Assembly (NCBI GenBank): GCA_022820645.1
Contig: JAJEFD010000013.1
Span: forward strand, 135,308 to 199,307
DNA length: 64,000 nt
Reading direction: 5' to 3'
Source of the DNA: Dehalococcoidia bacterium
Lineage (GTDB): Bacteria > Chloroflexota > Dehalococcoidia > Lucifugimonadales > Australimonadaceae
Each line of letters begins with the position of its first letter. Position 1 is the first letter of the stretch. Made by a program: the position numbers and the translations under genes. Below are positions 52,876-61,626 of the stretch, piece after piece. Below the pieces are notes generated by a model. That model saw only the letters and a list, made by a program, of their open reading frames with translations, did not search any database and was not told where the DNA came from.

Positions 52876-54900
52876 ATGAGCGAACTGTTCGAAGGACTCG
52901 CGTATCTCAGCAACTGGGTCTACTGGCTCGCGTTCGGCGTTGCGGTTCTGACCGCGGTCTTCATCAGGCTGCTGCCCGGCGTCTCAACGAGCCTCGTGGT
53001 GGCACCCGCCCTGCCGTTCATCGTTGCGAACGTAGAAGACCCGCTCATCGGCATCGTCATGCTGACAACGCTGACAGGAGCGGGCTTGATGATGAGGTCC
53101 GTCTCCCCCGTGCTGTTCGGCCTGCCGGACTCTGCAAACTACGTCACTTTCCTGGAAGGGAACCAGTTAGCGCGCAGAGGACAGGCCGCCCACACGCTTG
53201 GCGCCGCCTACTCGGTCTCAGCGATAGGGGGCCTCGTGGGAGTGCTCGTGTTCGCTTCCGCGCTCCTCATCGGCGCACCTCTCGTGCATTGGTTACTCAG
53301 CGCTTTCGAGGGCATGGCGTTCGTTGCGATAGCGTTGTTCGCTCTCGTGATACCGGCGTTGCTCAATTCGGAAGCGATGCTGAAGGGACTGGCGGCTGCG
53401 GCGTTGGGTCTGCTGCTCGGCACGAGCGGCCTCGACCCATTCGAGGGACCGTTGCGCTCTGCTTCCGACGGATCGGACCTGTGGCGCAGTTCCTTCGTGA
53501 CCGCGGCAGCCATAGGCGTCCTCGGCCTGGCGGAAGTGATCGACCTGACGGTGGCCCGGCAGCCGCTTTCGCTCCGGGAGATGCCGGACAGCAGGAGCGA
53601 GGTTCTTCGAGGCGTTTGCTATGGGCTCGGCAGGTGGCGCATCGCTGTACGGCAGGGCCTCTTCGGCGGCCTGGTCGGTGTCATGCCGGGCACTGGCACG
53701 GGATTGGTGCACTGGCTCTCCTATGCGCTGGGCATATCCCTTACGAAGGACAAGAGGGAGTTCGGCCGGGGATCTCTGGACGGGCTGCTCATGGCGGAAT
53801 CAGCTGTGGGCGCAGGCGTGGCGGGAGGAGGGACTCCAACTGTCCTGGTCGGGATACCCGGCAGCCGCGCATGGGCGTTCGTCCTCGTTGTCATACTGTC
53901 GTACGGCATCGCTCCTGGTCCTCGGATGCTGGAACAGAACGGTGACATCGTCGCGATGATTGCGCTCAGCCTTGCACTGGGGATGCCTGCGGCTGCCGTG
54001 ATTGGAATGTTGGTCACAGGCAGGCTGGTGAAACTCGCCTGGGTGCCCTATCCGGTCATCGGCGGAATCGTCATACCGGTCTTCTTTCTCGGGTTCGCCT
54101 CGACAGAGAGCCTGGTTGGGATATACGTCATGGCTGCCGCGGCAGTGCTGGGGCTGCTGATGAAGTGGCGCAAGTGGCCGCGCGCACCCTTCGTCATCGG
54201 ACTCTCGACCAGCTTCGTGCTGACCTGGGTCACCGATGCACTCGCGGAGCGGGAGACCGTGGAGATGACGGTCTGGTTCATGCTCTGGCCTGCGCTGGCC
54301 GTCCTGTCTGTCGCGGCGGTGGTGGCCGCCGTGGTCTTCAAGAGAGGCAGGCTCGGCGTTCCAATCGCTCGCCCGGACAAGGCAGGGGCGGACGCCGGAA
54401 GCACTGGCGGACCTGCTGCCTCCAGCGACGGCGAATCAGCCGCTGCGGGCGCGCGGCCGCGTATCGCGGTGACGCTTCCCAGCCTCTTCACGATGGCCGT
54501 CATCGCGGCCGGGCTCTGGGGGCTGTACGTGGCCTCCAGTTCCCCGTCGTCAGGCTGGGTATTCCCACTGTTGGTCAGTTTCGCCGTGGTGGGCCTCGGC
54601 GGCGCTCAACTGGCCTTCGACCTCCGGCAGAGCAAGCCCGGGAGAATCATGGACATCGGGATACGGAGCCTGGGGACGGCGGACGCACGGAGGACAGCGC
54701 TGTTCATGGCCGCCATGATGGCCGTCTTCATGGCGCTCCTCCACGTCATCGGTCTGAGGTACGCCACCATACTCTTCCCGCTCGGCCCTGCGCTGCTCTT
54801 CCTGGAAGGACGCACGCGCTGGATAAGCGCGGGGGTCGGCGTGGCGCTTCTGGCGGCATTCAACGTCGCCCTGGTTCTCATCGAACAGCACACCGCGTGA
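52876..54900 (+). CDS. TctA-type transporter fused to a TctB-like domain
   Basis: A 674-residue membrane protein. Residues 1-490 match TctA, the large subunit of tripartite tricarboxylate transporters, with repeated MLTTLTGAG, VGVMPGTGTGLVH and AGGGTPTVLVGIPGS segments. After an A/G/S-rich linker (near 500-530), the last 140 residues form four hydrophobic helices (TMAVIAAGLWGLYVASSSPS, then GWVFPLLVSF) like TctB. No TctC binding protein lies beside it. An extended -10 (TGCTATATC, 52822-52830) precedes it. The substrate is unknown; carboxylates are usual. Confidence 0.85.
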   Translation: MSELFEGLAYLSNWVYWLAFGVAVLTAVFIRLLPGVSTSLVVAPALPFIVANVEDPLIGIVMLTTLTGAGLMMRSVSPVLFGLPDSANYVTFLEGNQLARRGQAAHTLGAAYSVSAIGGLVGVLVFASALLIGAPLVHWLLSAFEGMAFVAIALFALVIPALLNSEAMLKGLAAAALGLLLGTSGLDPFEGPLRSASDGSDLWRSSFVTAAAIGVLGLAEVIDLTVARQPLSLREMPDSRSEVLRGVCYGLGRWRIAVRQGLFGGLVGVMPGTGTGLVHWLSYALGISLTKDKREFGRGSLDGLLMAESAVGAGVAGGGTPTVLVGIPGSRAWAFVLVVILSYGIAPGPRMLEQNGDIVAMIALSLALGMPAAAVIGMLVTGRLVKLAWVPYPVIGGIVIPVFFLGFASTESLVGIYVMAAAAVLGLLMKWRKWPRAPFVIGLSTSFVLTWVTDALAERETVEMTVWFMLWPALAVLSVAAVVAAVVFKRGRLGVPIARPDKAGADAGSTGGPAASSDGESAAAGARPRIAVTLPSLFTMAVIAAGLWGLYVASSSPSSGWVFPLLVSFAVVGLGGAQLAFDLRQSKPGRIMDIGIRSLGTADARRTALFMAAMMAVFMALLHVIGLRYATILFPLGPALLFLEGRTRWISAGVGVALLAAFNVALVLIEQHTA

Positions 54901-54941
54901 CAAGATTTCCCGCCTGAAGACGGCGCGCCTCGTGGGCAGCC

Positions 54942-56039
54942 CTACGCCGAAGGGTAGAAGCCCTTGTCGTACCAGTAGGTGAGGTCGCTGCCGAACCACT
55001 CGGTGGGGATCTCCTGTCCGACGCCGGCCTCGACCGCCTTGCGGTAGATGAGCGCCCCCGCCGCAGCCATCTGTATGCCCATGCCGGTGCTGTTCTTGTA
55101 GTAGACGATGTCGCAGGGCTGCGCCTCCAGCGCGGTCGTTCCGGCCACCACCTCGCCCAGCGTGCAGATCCTGTCCCACGAGACCAGCCCCTGCTCGATG
55201 GGGTCGAGCAGCTCGATCTGGTTGTTCGAGTAGACGCTGTCGCGGTCGTTGATGCAGATGAAGGCGCTGCGGGCGAACGTCGTGTCGTCCACCTCGGACT
55301 TCTTGAAGTTGGCGTCGCTGTTCTGCAGCGAGATGACGAACTGCCCCGGCTCCAGCCAGTCGCCGTCGAAGACCGGCTTGCCGCTCACGTAGCCCGCGTT
55401 CGTCGCGCAGCAGACGATCTCGGTGCCCTCCATCGCCTCGCGCGGGTTGTCCACGGGCGTGACCTCGATCTCCAACTGCTGCGACATCTCACTTGCGAAC
55501 TCCTCGCGGTGCTCCTTCGTGGGGCTGTAGACCTTCACGCTGCGCACCGGGCGCACCTGCACGAGCGCCTCCAGGTCCGTCCGCGCCAGCTTGCCGCTGC
55601 CGAACATGCCGACCGTCTGCGCGCCCGGCGGCGCGAGGTACTTCGCCGCGACGCCCGACGTCGCGCCGACCCGTATCCCCGACAGGTAGAACTCGTGGAT
55701 GAAGGCGAGCGGCCGTCCCGTCTGCATGTCGATGAGGACGATGAAGCCCCAGTTGCGGTTCTCGAACTTGGGCGAGCGCTCGCCCTGCGCGTTCGGCTTC
55801 GTGCTGCGCGCGCTGCCGCCGATGCGGATCGCGGCGGTGTCGTACGACGGCGTCGTGCCGATATGGATGTTCGAGCCATACACCTTGCCTGAGTCCGTCG
55901 TGGGGCTGATGTAGCGGATGCGGGGGATGTTCACCGCCCCGCTGAGGGCGTGGTCGCGGTAGGCCGTCTCCATCGCCTCGAGGCAGTCGGCCATCGGGTG
56001 CACGCGTGCAACGTCTTCGTCGGTCAGCACCAGCGTCAT
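54942..56039 (-). CDS. Ornithine cyclodeaminase/mu-crystallin family protein
   Basis: A 365-residue NAD(P)-binding protein. RYISPTTDSGKVYGS and the loop FIHEFYLSGIRVGATSGVAA (near residues 115-134) are family features. The nucleotide motif VGMFGSGKLARTDLEAL has GSGKLA where most members have GxGxQA. Family members include ornithine cyclodeaminase, alanine dehydrogenase, ketimine reductase and tauropine-like enzymes, and this one cannot be assigned. CACAGGAGGAACGC precedes the ATG. It lies downstream of the ADH and the VOC remnant. Confidence 0.85.
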   Translation of the reverse strand: MTLVLTDEDVARVHPMADCLEAMETAYRDHALSGAVNIPRIRYISPTTDSGKVYGSNIHIGTTPSYDTAAIRIGGSARSTKPNAQGERSPKFENRNWGFIVLIDMQTGRPLAFIHEFYLSGIRVGATSGVAAKYLAPPGAQTVGMFGSGKLARTDLEALVQVRPVRSVKVYSPTKEHREEFASEMSQQLEIEVTPVDNPREAMEGTEIVCCATNAGYVSGKPVFDGDWLEPGQFVISLQNSDANFKKSEVDDTTFARSAFICINDRDSVYSNNQIELLDPIEQGLVSWDRICTLGEVVAGTTALEAQPCDIVYYKNSTGMGIQMAAAGALIYRKAVEAGVGQEIPTEWFGSDLTYWYDKGFYPSA

Positions 56040-56056
56040 GCGTTCCTCCTGTGTGG

Positions 56057-56276
56057 TCAGACGTGCTGGTCCACCAGCACCGGATTGCCGTCCGGGTCTA
56101 TCGCCACGAAACTGGCCGGACCCGTGCCGTTCTCGTCCGCCTCGCTCACCAGCTGGATGCCCTTCGCCTTCAGTTGCCGCTGCAGGTCGCGTACGTCTGT
56201 GAAGGCGTCCAGCGGGCGTGCCTGGCTGTCCCAGCCCGGATTGAACGTGAGGATGTTCTTGTCGAACGCTTCTCTC
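56057..56276 (-). pseudogene. C-terminal remnant of a VOC (glyoxalase-fold) gene
   Basis: The frame reads about 70 residues from AFDKNILTFNPGWDSQARPL to ASFVAIDPDGNPVLVDQHV and a stop. The end is the typical DPDGNPVLxDQHV close of a VOC protein, so the C-terminal half is well kept. There is no start codon: upstream the frame runs into the end of the ADH gene, and the N-terminal half is missing. It was probably cut by a deletion that joined it to the ADH gene. Confidence 0.75.
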
Positions 56277-57362
56277 CTAGTTGCCGTGCGGCAGGATGAC
56301 GGTCTTGACCTCGCGGAAGTCGGCCATGGCGTGCAGCGCGTCGGAAGTCTCGTCGAGCGAGTAGGGGCGCGACAGCATCCGCTCGAACGGCACCGACGCG
56401 CTCCGCGCCCGCAGGAACTCCAGCGCCTGGTGGTAGTGCCGCCCCTCGCCGGAGCGCACGCTCACGATCGTCATCTGCTGCCCGAAACCGTTGATCGAGA
56501 CCGGCCCGCCTCCGCCGCCGATGGAGAGGTAGCGCCCGCCGGGGCGCACGAAGCCCAGCCCCTCCGGGATGACCGCGAAGGAGACGCACTGGATGGCGAC
56601 GTCCGCGCCGCGTCCGCCGGTGCGCTCCATCACCCACTCGTGCCGGTCTTTGGCGTCGGGGGCGTCGCCGATGTCCAGCGTTTCGTCCGCGCCCCACGCC
56701 TCGGCGACGTCCAGCCGCACGCGCGGCGCGCCGATCACGAGCACGCGCCCGGCGCCACGGTCGCGCGCGACCGCCGATGCGTACAGACCGACGGGCCCCG
56801 ACCCCTGCACGACGACGGTGTCGTGGCTGAACAGCGGCCCGAGCCGCTCGAAACCGTGCATCACCGTGCGCAGCGCGCACGCGGCGGAGGCCGCCTGCGG
56901 CGACGTCACCTCGTCCGGAATGGGGATGATGGCGGTGCCGGGTGGGATGTAGTGGTATTCGGCGCACCCGCCCAGCAGGTACGGAGGTCGGTCGGCGCGC
57001 CCGCGTCCAAACCGGATGCTGTCGTCGCAGAGCGTCGGCTGGTTCGACACGGAGCAGTAGAAGCAGTGGCCGCAGAAGCGGTACGCGGAGATGACGCGGT
57101 CGCCCTCCTTGAGCGCATTGCCGTGCACGTCGTACCGCTCGCCGTTCATGGCAACGATGCGGCCCGCGGTCTCGTGGCCGGGTATGTAGGGCAGCATGCC
57201 CGGGTTCGCGCCGTCGTGCCAGATGTGCACGTCGGTCCCGCAGAGCGTAGCGGCCTCGACCTCCAGCAGCAGCCCTGTCGGCTCCAGCTCCGGCATCTGG
57301 ACGTCGCGCAACTCGGTCGGGTCGTTGAATCCCGTGATTACGGCAGCCTTGCACGTCTCCAT
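56277..57362 (-). CDS. Zinc-dependent medium-chain alcohol dehydrogenase
   Basis: A 361-residue MDR enzyme. The catalytic zinc site is in ATLCGTDVHIW (C41) and PGHETAGRI. The structural zinc lobe is CGHCFYCSVSNQPTLC, and the NAD(P) motif is VVVQGSGPVGLYASAVA. It most resembles threonine dehydrogenase/sorbitol dehydrogenase-like members, and substrate prediction is unsafe. GGGAGGAGAC precedes the ATG. It is 93 bases downstream of formate dehydrogenase on the same strand, which hints at a shared one-carbon or alcohol oxidation role. Confidence 0.9.
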   Translation of the reverse strand: METCKAAVITGFNDPTELRDVQMPELEPTGLLLEVEAATLCGTDVHIWHDGANPGMLPYIPGHETAGRIVAMNGERYDVHGNALKEGDRVISAYRFCGHCFYCSVSNQPTLCDDSIRFGRGRADRPPYLLGGCAEYHYIPPGTAIIPIPDEVTSPQAASAACALRTVMHGFERLGPLFSHDTVVVQGSGPVGLYASAVARDRGAGRVLVIGAPRVRLDVAEAWGADETLDIGDAPDAKDRHEWVMERTGGRGADVAIQCVSFAVIPEGLGFVRPGGRYLSIGGGGGPVSINGFGQQMTIVSVRSGEGRHYHQALEFLRARSASVPFERMLSRPYSLDETSDALHAMADFREVKTVILPHGN

Positions 57363-57455
57363 GGCGTCTCCTCCCTCTGATGACTTCGGTCCCCTCGGCG
57401 GTACTTTACCCCAGCGAGACCGGTTCCGCGCACGAACCCCCTATGCGTGTCCTGC

Positions 57456-58673
57456 CTAACCGGCAGTGAACTTCGCCGCCTCCTCCGAGCCGCCCGTAGC
57501 GTCGCCTTCGCTGTACGAGTGCGCTCCCGTCCCGGCGAGCGCGCCGCCCTGCACGATGAGGTACTCGTCCCTGATCGGCCTCCCGTCGAACCAGCACTCC
57601 AGTATCTCGCGGACGCCCGCCGCATAGCGGGCCTGCGCCGAAAGGGAGGTGCCCGATGTGTGCGGCGTCATCGCGTGGTTGGGCATCGTCCGCCAGGGAT
57701 GGTCGTTGGGAGGCGGCTGTGGGAACCAGACGTCGCCCGCGTACCCCGCCAGCTGGCCGCTCTCCAGCGCCCGCACGATGGCGTCACGGTCGCATATCTT
57801 GCCGCGGGCCGTGTTGACGATGTACGACCCGCGCTTCATCCTGCCGATGAGCGCGTCGTTGAACATATGCTCGGTCTCCGGATGCAGAGGACAGTGGATG
57901 CTGACCACGTCGCAGACGCTGACCAGTGACTCGACGGTCTCGTGGAACGTCAGGCCGAGCTCCTGCTCCACGTCGGCTGAGAGCCGGTGCCTGTCCGTGT
58001 AGTGGAGGTTCACGTCGAACGGTTTCATCCGCTTCAGCACGCCGAGCCCTATCCTTCCGGCCGCCACGACGCCCACGTCCATCCCCTCGATGTCGTACGA
58101 ACGGGAGACCGCGTCGGCGATGTTCCAGCCGCCCCTGACCACCCAGCCGTACTGGGGGATGTAGTCCCTGACGAGCGCCAGCATCTGCATGACCGCGTGC
58201 TCCGCGACGCTGACGCTGTTGCACCACGTCACCTCGCACACCGTGATGCCCCTGTCGATGGCGGACTGCAGGTCGACGTGGTCGGAGCCGATGCCGGCGG
58301 TGATCGCCAGCCTGAGGTTGGGGGCCTTCGCGATGCGTTCGGCGGTCAGGTACCCGGGCCAGAAGGGCTGGGAGATGACGATGTCCGCGTCGGGCAACTC
58401 CCGCTCGAAGACGGAGTCGGGGCCGTCCTTGTCCGAGGTGACGACGAACCGGTGGCCTCGCTCGGTCAGGAACCGCTCCAGCCCGAGCCCGCCCGACACG
58501 GACCCCAGGAGATGACCGGGAGTGAAGTCCCGGGCGGTCGGCGAGGGCAGCGTCTGGCCGTCGGGATAGTGCGTGAGCACGGGTATCTCTTCGCGAGCGT
58601 AGGCGGGAGGGAAGCCGTTCACCGGATCTTCGTAGAGAACACAAAGCACTTTCCGGGAAGGTGAGGTGCTCAT
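57456..58673 (-). CDS. fdh: NAD-dependent formate dehydrogenase
   Basis: A 405-residue D-2-hydroxyacid-fold enzyme oxidising formate to CO2 with NAD. Almost every FDH-specific block is present: KVLCVLYEDPV at the start, SQPFWPGYLTAERIAKA, TAGIGSDHVDLQSAID, CNSVSVAEH (catalytic Asn near 162), GVVAAGRIG (201-209), HYTDRHRL with the NAD-selecting Asp, TARGKICDRDA, and the C-terminal QGGALAGTGAHSYSEG. I chose the ATG at 58673 with GGAGG upstream; a frame from 58703 is less likely. This is the metal-free type, not the molybdenum enzyme. Confidence 0.95.
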   Translation of the reverse strand: MSTSPSRKVLCVLYEDPVNGFPPAYAREEIPVLTHYPDGQTLPSPTARDFTPGHLLGSVSGGLGLERFLTERGHRFVVTSDKDGPDSVFERELPDADIVISQPFWPGYLTAERIAKAPNLRLAITAGIGSDHVDLQSAIDRGITVCEVTWCNSVSVAEHAVMQMLALVRDYIPQYGWVVRGGWNIADAVSRSYDIEGMDVGVVAAGRIGLGVLKRMKPFDVNLHYTDRHRLSADVEQELGLTFHETVESLVSVCDVVSIHCPLHPETEHMFNDALIGRMKRGSYIVNTARGKICDRDAIVRALESGQLAGYAGDVWFPQPPPNDHPWRTMPNHAMTPHTSGTSLSAQARYAAGVREILECWFDGRPIRDEYLIVQGGALAGTGAHSYSEGDATGGSEEAAKFTAG

Positions 58674-58778
58674 GGCAGGCCTCCGAACGGTCGAATCGTG
58701 CACAGTGTAAGCGGCGCTATCCGTGGGGGAAACCGCCCCTCGGAAGCACGGCAGCGAGCGACCGGAAGAGAGTCCCGC

Positions 58779-60530
58779 CTACCGCGTTCCCGGTGGGCCG
58801 ACGCGCACCGTGATGATGTCCGTGCCGTGGAACTGCTGGTGCCGCACCGACGAGGCGTAGCGCCGCAGCAGCCGCAGCGATATCTCGTTCTCCGACACGG
58901 TCTCCTCGTCGTGCTGCTGCAACTGCCGGATGCGGTCCTCCAGGTTCTCCTCGTCCCCGCCGCCGATGAATTCGAGTTCCGCGATCGCCCCCTCGCTGGA
59001 CGCCAGCACGACCAGCCGCCGCGTCTCCTGCTCGTCGTCGTCAGCATCCAGATCAAAGGACAGATCGAGCGGGGCGAGCGTGAGCAACGTCTCTTCCGCA
59101 ACCGCGCTCAGCCGCTCTTTCATCGGTTGGTCCCACCCCCTGCTCTCGGCGAACTGCTCCGTGAACGCGAAGAGGTCCGGCAGCACCTCGGCGTCGAGCT
59201 TCGACTCGAAGCGCATCCGCCGTTTCTTGGTGAACTCCAGGAAGAGGATCATCACGATGGCGGCAACTCCGCCGGTGGTGATGGCGCTCTTCACCAGAGC
59301 CCCGAACACCGGACCGAGTTGCGGAAGCGTGAACAGGTCGAACTGGAACGACGCGCCTATCCAGAAGGAGATGCCCGCGACGATGAGTTTCTGCGTGTTC
59401 TGCTCGGACTGGATCACCGTCCGCGCGCCGTCCACGAACAGCGTGCCGGTGACGAGGATGAGGTAGCCGGCCATCACGGGCCCCGGCAGGCTGCTCAACA
59501 GCCCGGACAGCTTCGGGAGGAACGCCACGAGGATGAAGATAGCGCCGATGGAGTAGCCCATCCTGCGCGAAGCGACGCCGGTGACCTGGATGAAGGAAAC
59601 GATGGCCGGGTTCACCGCGTTGGGCACTGCCCCGGTCACGCCTGCCAGCGCATTGCTTACGCCTGCGCCCGTCAACGCCCCCTGCACGTGCCGGAAATCG
59701 ACGGCCTTCACCTCGCGCTGGGAGACGCGCTGGTGCGTTATCGCCTGCCCGTTCACCTGGATCGCGATGATGACACCGAGAAACAGGAACGCCGGTAGCA
59801 GTGTCCAGAAATCGACTCCGAGGTCCAGCGCCAGCCCTGGCGCCTCGGAGGGAAGCCCCACCCAGGCGGACTGCGTGATCCGGCTGGTGTCGTAGGTCCC
59901 GAACGCTGCGGCGACAAGCACGCCAACCACGATGCCGATCATCGGCGCCCACAGGCGCAACCGCACGCTGCCCCGCATCGTGAGCGCGGTGACGACCGTC
60001 AGCGTCGCCAGTGCGGTCAGCGGCGCGGCCACCGGCTCCTCTATCGACGCGTCGTCGAGGAGCCCGAAGACGACCGACGCCAGCGTGATGGAGAGGATCA
60101 TCATCACCGTGCCGCTCACGACGGGCGTCACGAGTCTTCGCAGGATGAACAGCCACCTGGCGACGATGAACTGGAACGCCGCCGAGGCGAGCACCAGCGT
60201 CGTCAGCGTTGCGGGGCCGCCGTCCACCACCGCCGTGATGCAGAAGGGGATGGCGAAGGCCGCCGTGAAGAACGGCATCACCGCTCCCGCGCCCAATGGG
60301 CCCAGGCGGCGCACCTGCACCAGCGTGGAGAGCCCGACCGCCAGCAGCGACGCGAAGACCATCCACGTCACGTACGGCTCGCCTCTGTCCGACGCATTCG
60401 CCACGATGACCGGCGTCACCAGCAACGTGGCGGACGCGATCATGCTGAACTGCAGACCGTAACCGAACGAGGTCCGCCAGGGCGGGTTCTCGTGCGCCTC
60501 GTACCGGGGACTCTGCGTTGCCGTGGCCAG
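58779..60530 (-). CDS. NCS2-type permease fused to a C-terminal ATPase-like domain
   Basis: A 583-residue protein. Residues 1-430 are a nucleobase/ascorbate (NCS2) transporter with about 12-14 helices, opening ENPPWRTSFGYGLQFSMIAS. The usual QNxG signature is altered (FIQVTGV). Residues 440-583 are soluble: LPDLFAFTEQFAESRGW and LSAVAEETLLTL resemble the HATPase_c fold of RsbW-like kinases, and a conserved-looking RRYASSVRHQQFHGTD stretch follows. No ATG, GTG or TTG precedes the first helix in frame; a CTG at 60530 with GGGAGGAG five bases upstream is the best start. The ATG at 60443 would cut the N-terminus. Confidence 0.8.
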   Translation of the reverse strand: MATATQSPRYEAHENPPWRTSFGYGLQFSMIASATLLVTPVIVANASDRGEPYVTWMVFASLLAVGLSTLVQVRRLGPLGAGAVMPFFTAAFAIPFCITAVVDGGPATLTTLVLASAAFQFIVARWLFILRRLVTPVVSGTVMMILSITLASVVFGLLDDASIEEPVAAPLTALATLTVVTALTMRGSVRLRLWAPMIGIVVGVLVAAAFGTYDTSRITQSAWVGLPSEAPGLALDLGVDFWTLLPAFLFLGVIIAIQVNGQAITHQRVSQREVKAVDFRHVQGALTGAGVSNALAGVTGAVPNAVNPAIVSFIQVTGVASRRMGYSIGAIFILVAFLPKLSGLLSSLPGPVMAGYLILVTGTLFVDGARTVIQSEQNTQKLIVAGISFWIGASFQFDLFTLPQLGPVFGALVKSAITTGGVAAIVMILFLEFTKKRRMRFESKLDAEVLPDLFAFTEQFAESRGWDQPMKERLSAVAEETLLTLAPLDLSFDLDADDDEQETRRLVVLASSEGAIAELEFIGGGDEENLEDRIRQLQQHDEETVSENEISLRLLRRYASSVRHQQFHGTDIITVRVGPPGTR

Positions 60531-60620
60531 TGCGCTCCTCCCAGCAGACAGGCGTCTCGTTGAGACTCACGCAACTTTACTACGCGCGTGACCCATTGCC
60601 ACAACCCCGCCTCCTCCCCA

Positions 60621-61535
60621 TCACCCCCCGCGCCCCCGCGCCGACGGCTCCTGCGGCCGAAGCTCGCCCGCGGCCCTGGTCAGCGCCGCGCCGTACAGGA
60701 AGATCATCCCCGCGACGTACCCCCACATCAGCAGCAGGACGAACGAGGCGATAGGTCCGTACACCGCGCTCCGTTGCCCGGCCAGCGTGGTGAACCAGAA
60801 GAACAGGTGCTTGCCCGCCTCGAACAGCACGATGGCTGTCAGCGCTCCGAACACGGCGTCCCGCCACTCCAGGCGCACGTTCGGCATGAGGTAGTACACC
60901 AGCGCGAAGAGCACCATCGTCAGGAACGCCGGCAGCAGCGCCGAGACCGCGCCCAGCGCGAAGATAACGACCACGGATATCTCACCCGCCGACTCAGCTA
61001 TACCCTCGCTGAACCGCACCGCCAGCTGCAGCGAGGCCGTGAGCCCCACCGACAGCAGGAACAGGAGCACGATGATCGTCGTCAAGCTCGCCTGCAGAGC
61101 GGTGATGCGGAGCACCTTCTGCGTCCGGACGGCGAACACCCTGTTCACCGACCGGGTCGCAGCCATGAACAGACCGTTCGCCCCCATGACGATGCTGACG
61201 AACGCCACCAGCCCGATCGCCAGCGAACCGTCCAGCAGGTGCGCCACCGCGTCCTCGATCAGCCCCTCCGATGTGGGGAAGTAGTAGATCAGGGTCGCCG
61301 TCAGCGTCTCTTTGATCGCCTCGGACTCGCCGAAGACCGCTATCGTCATGATCGCCAGCGCAACCGCGGGCAGGAGCGAAAGGATGGTGAAATACGCGAG
61401 CGAGCCTGCCAGGTCGATCCCTCCTGCTTCCAGCAGGATGCGCACCGCCCTGAACATGGCCGCGCCGCGCCACGCCCCCCTCTTCCGGGGCAACTCGCGC
61501 GATAACCGCCGGATCTGTGCCTGCCTGCGTCTCAT
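60621..61535 (-). CDS. YihY/BrkB-family membrane protein
   Basis: A 304-residue inner membrane protein with six hydrophobic segments. LAGSLAYFTILSLLPAVALA near the start, the middle GANGLFMAATRSVNRVF, the AVFGALTAIVLFEAGKHLFF segment and the YGPIASFVLLLMWGYVAGM end define the family. It was once thought to be ribonuclease BN, which is now attributed to another gene; the function is unknown. I chose the ATG at 61535; an earlier ATG at 61592 would add a basic leader, and a later one (MFRAVRILLE) is also possible. Confidence 0.87.
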   Translation of the reverse strand: MRRRQAQIRRLSRELPRKRGAWRGAAMFRAVRILLEAGGIDLAGSLAYFTILSLLPAVALAIMTIAVFGESEAIKETLTATLIYYFPTSEGLIEDAVAHLLDGSLAIGLVAFVSIVMGANGLFMAATRSVNRVFAVRTQKVLRITALQASLTTIIVLLFLLSVGLTASLQLAVRFSEGIAESAGEISVVVIFALGAVSALLPAFLTMVLFALVYYLMPNVRLEWRDAVFGALTAIVLFEAGKHLFFWFTTLAGQRSAVYGPIASFVLLLMWGYVAGMIFLYGAALTRAAGELRPQEPSARGRGG

Positions 61536-61591
61536 CCGAACGTTCCACCAACCGCCGATTCTACGCCCACCGCATCTCCGGGCGTGCCTCA

Positions 61592-61620
61592 TTGCGTTGC
61601 ATGGTCTGCCGGACTATCTT
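61592..61620 (+). promoter_or_regulatory. Promoter of the binding-protein gene, giving a leaderless transcript
   Basis: TTGCGT (61592-61597) and TATCTT (61615-61620) are exactly 17 bases apart. The ATG at 61627 begins at the predicted start point, and no Shine-Dalgarno is present. Confidence 0.6.
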
Positions 61621-61626
61621 CTGCGC

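Noticed and set aside
60443-60445. ATG at 60443 as the start of the NCS2 permease
   Set aside because: It would remove the conserved PPW...GLQ segment that precedes the first helix in this family.
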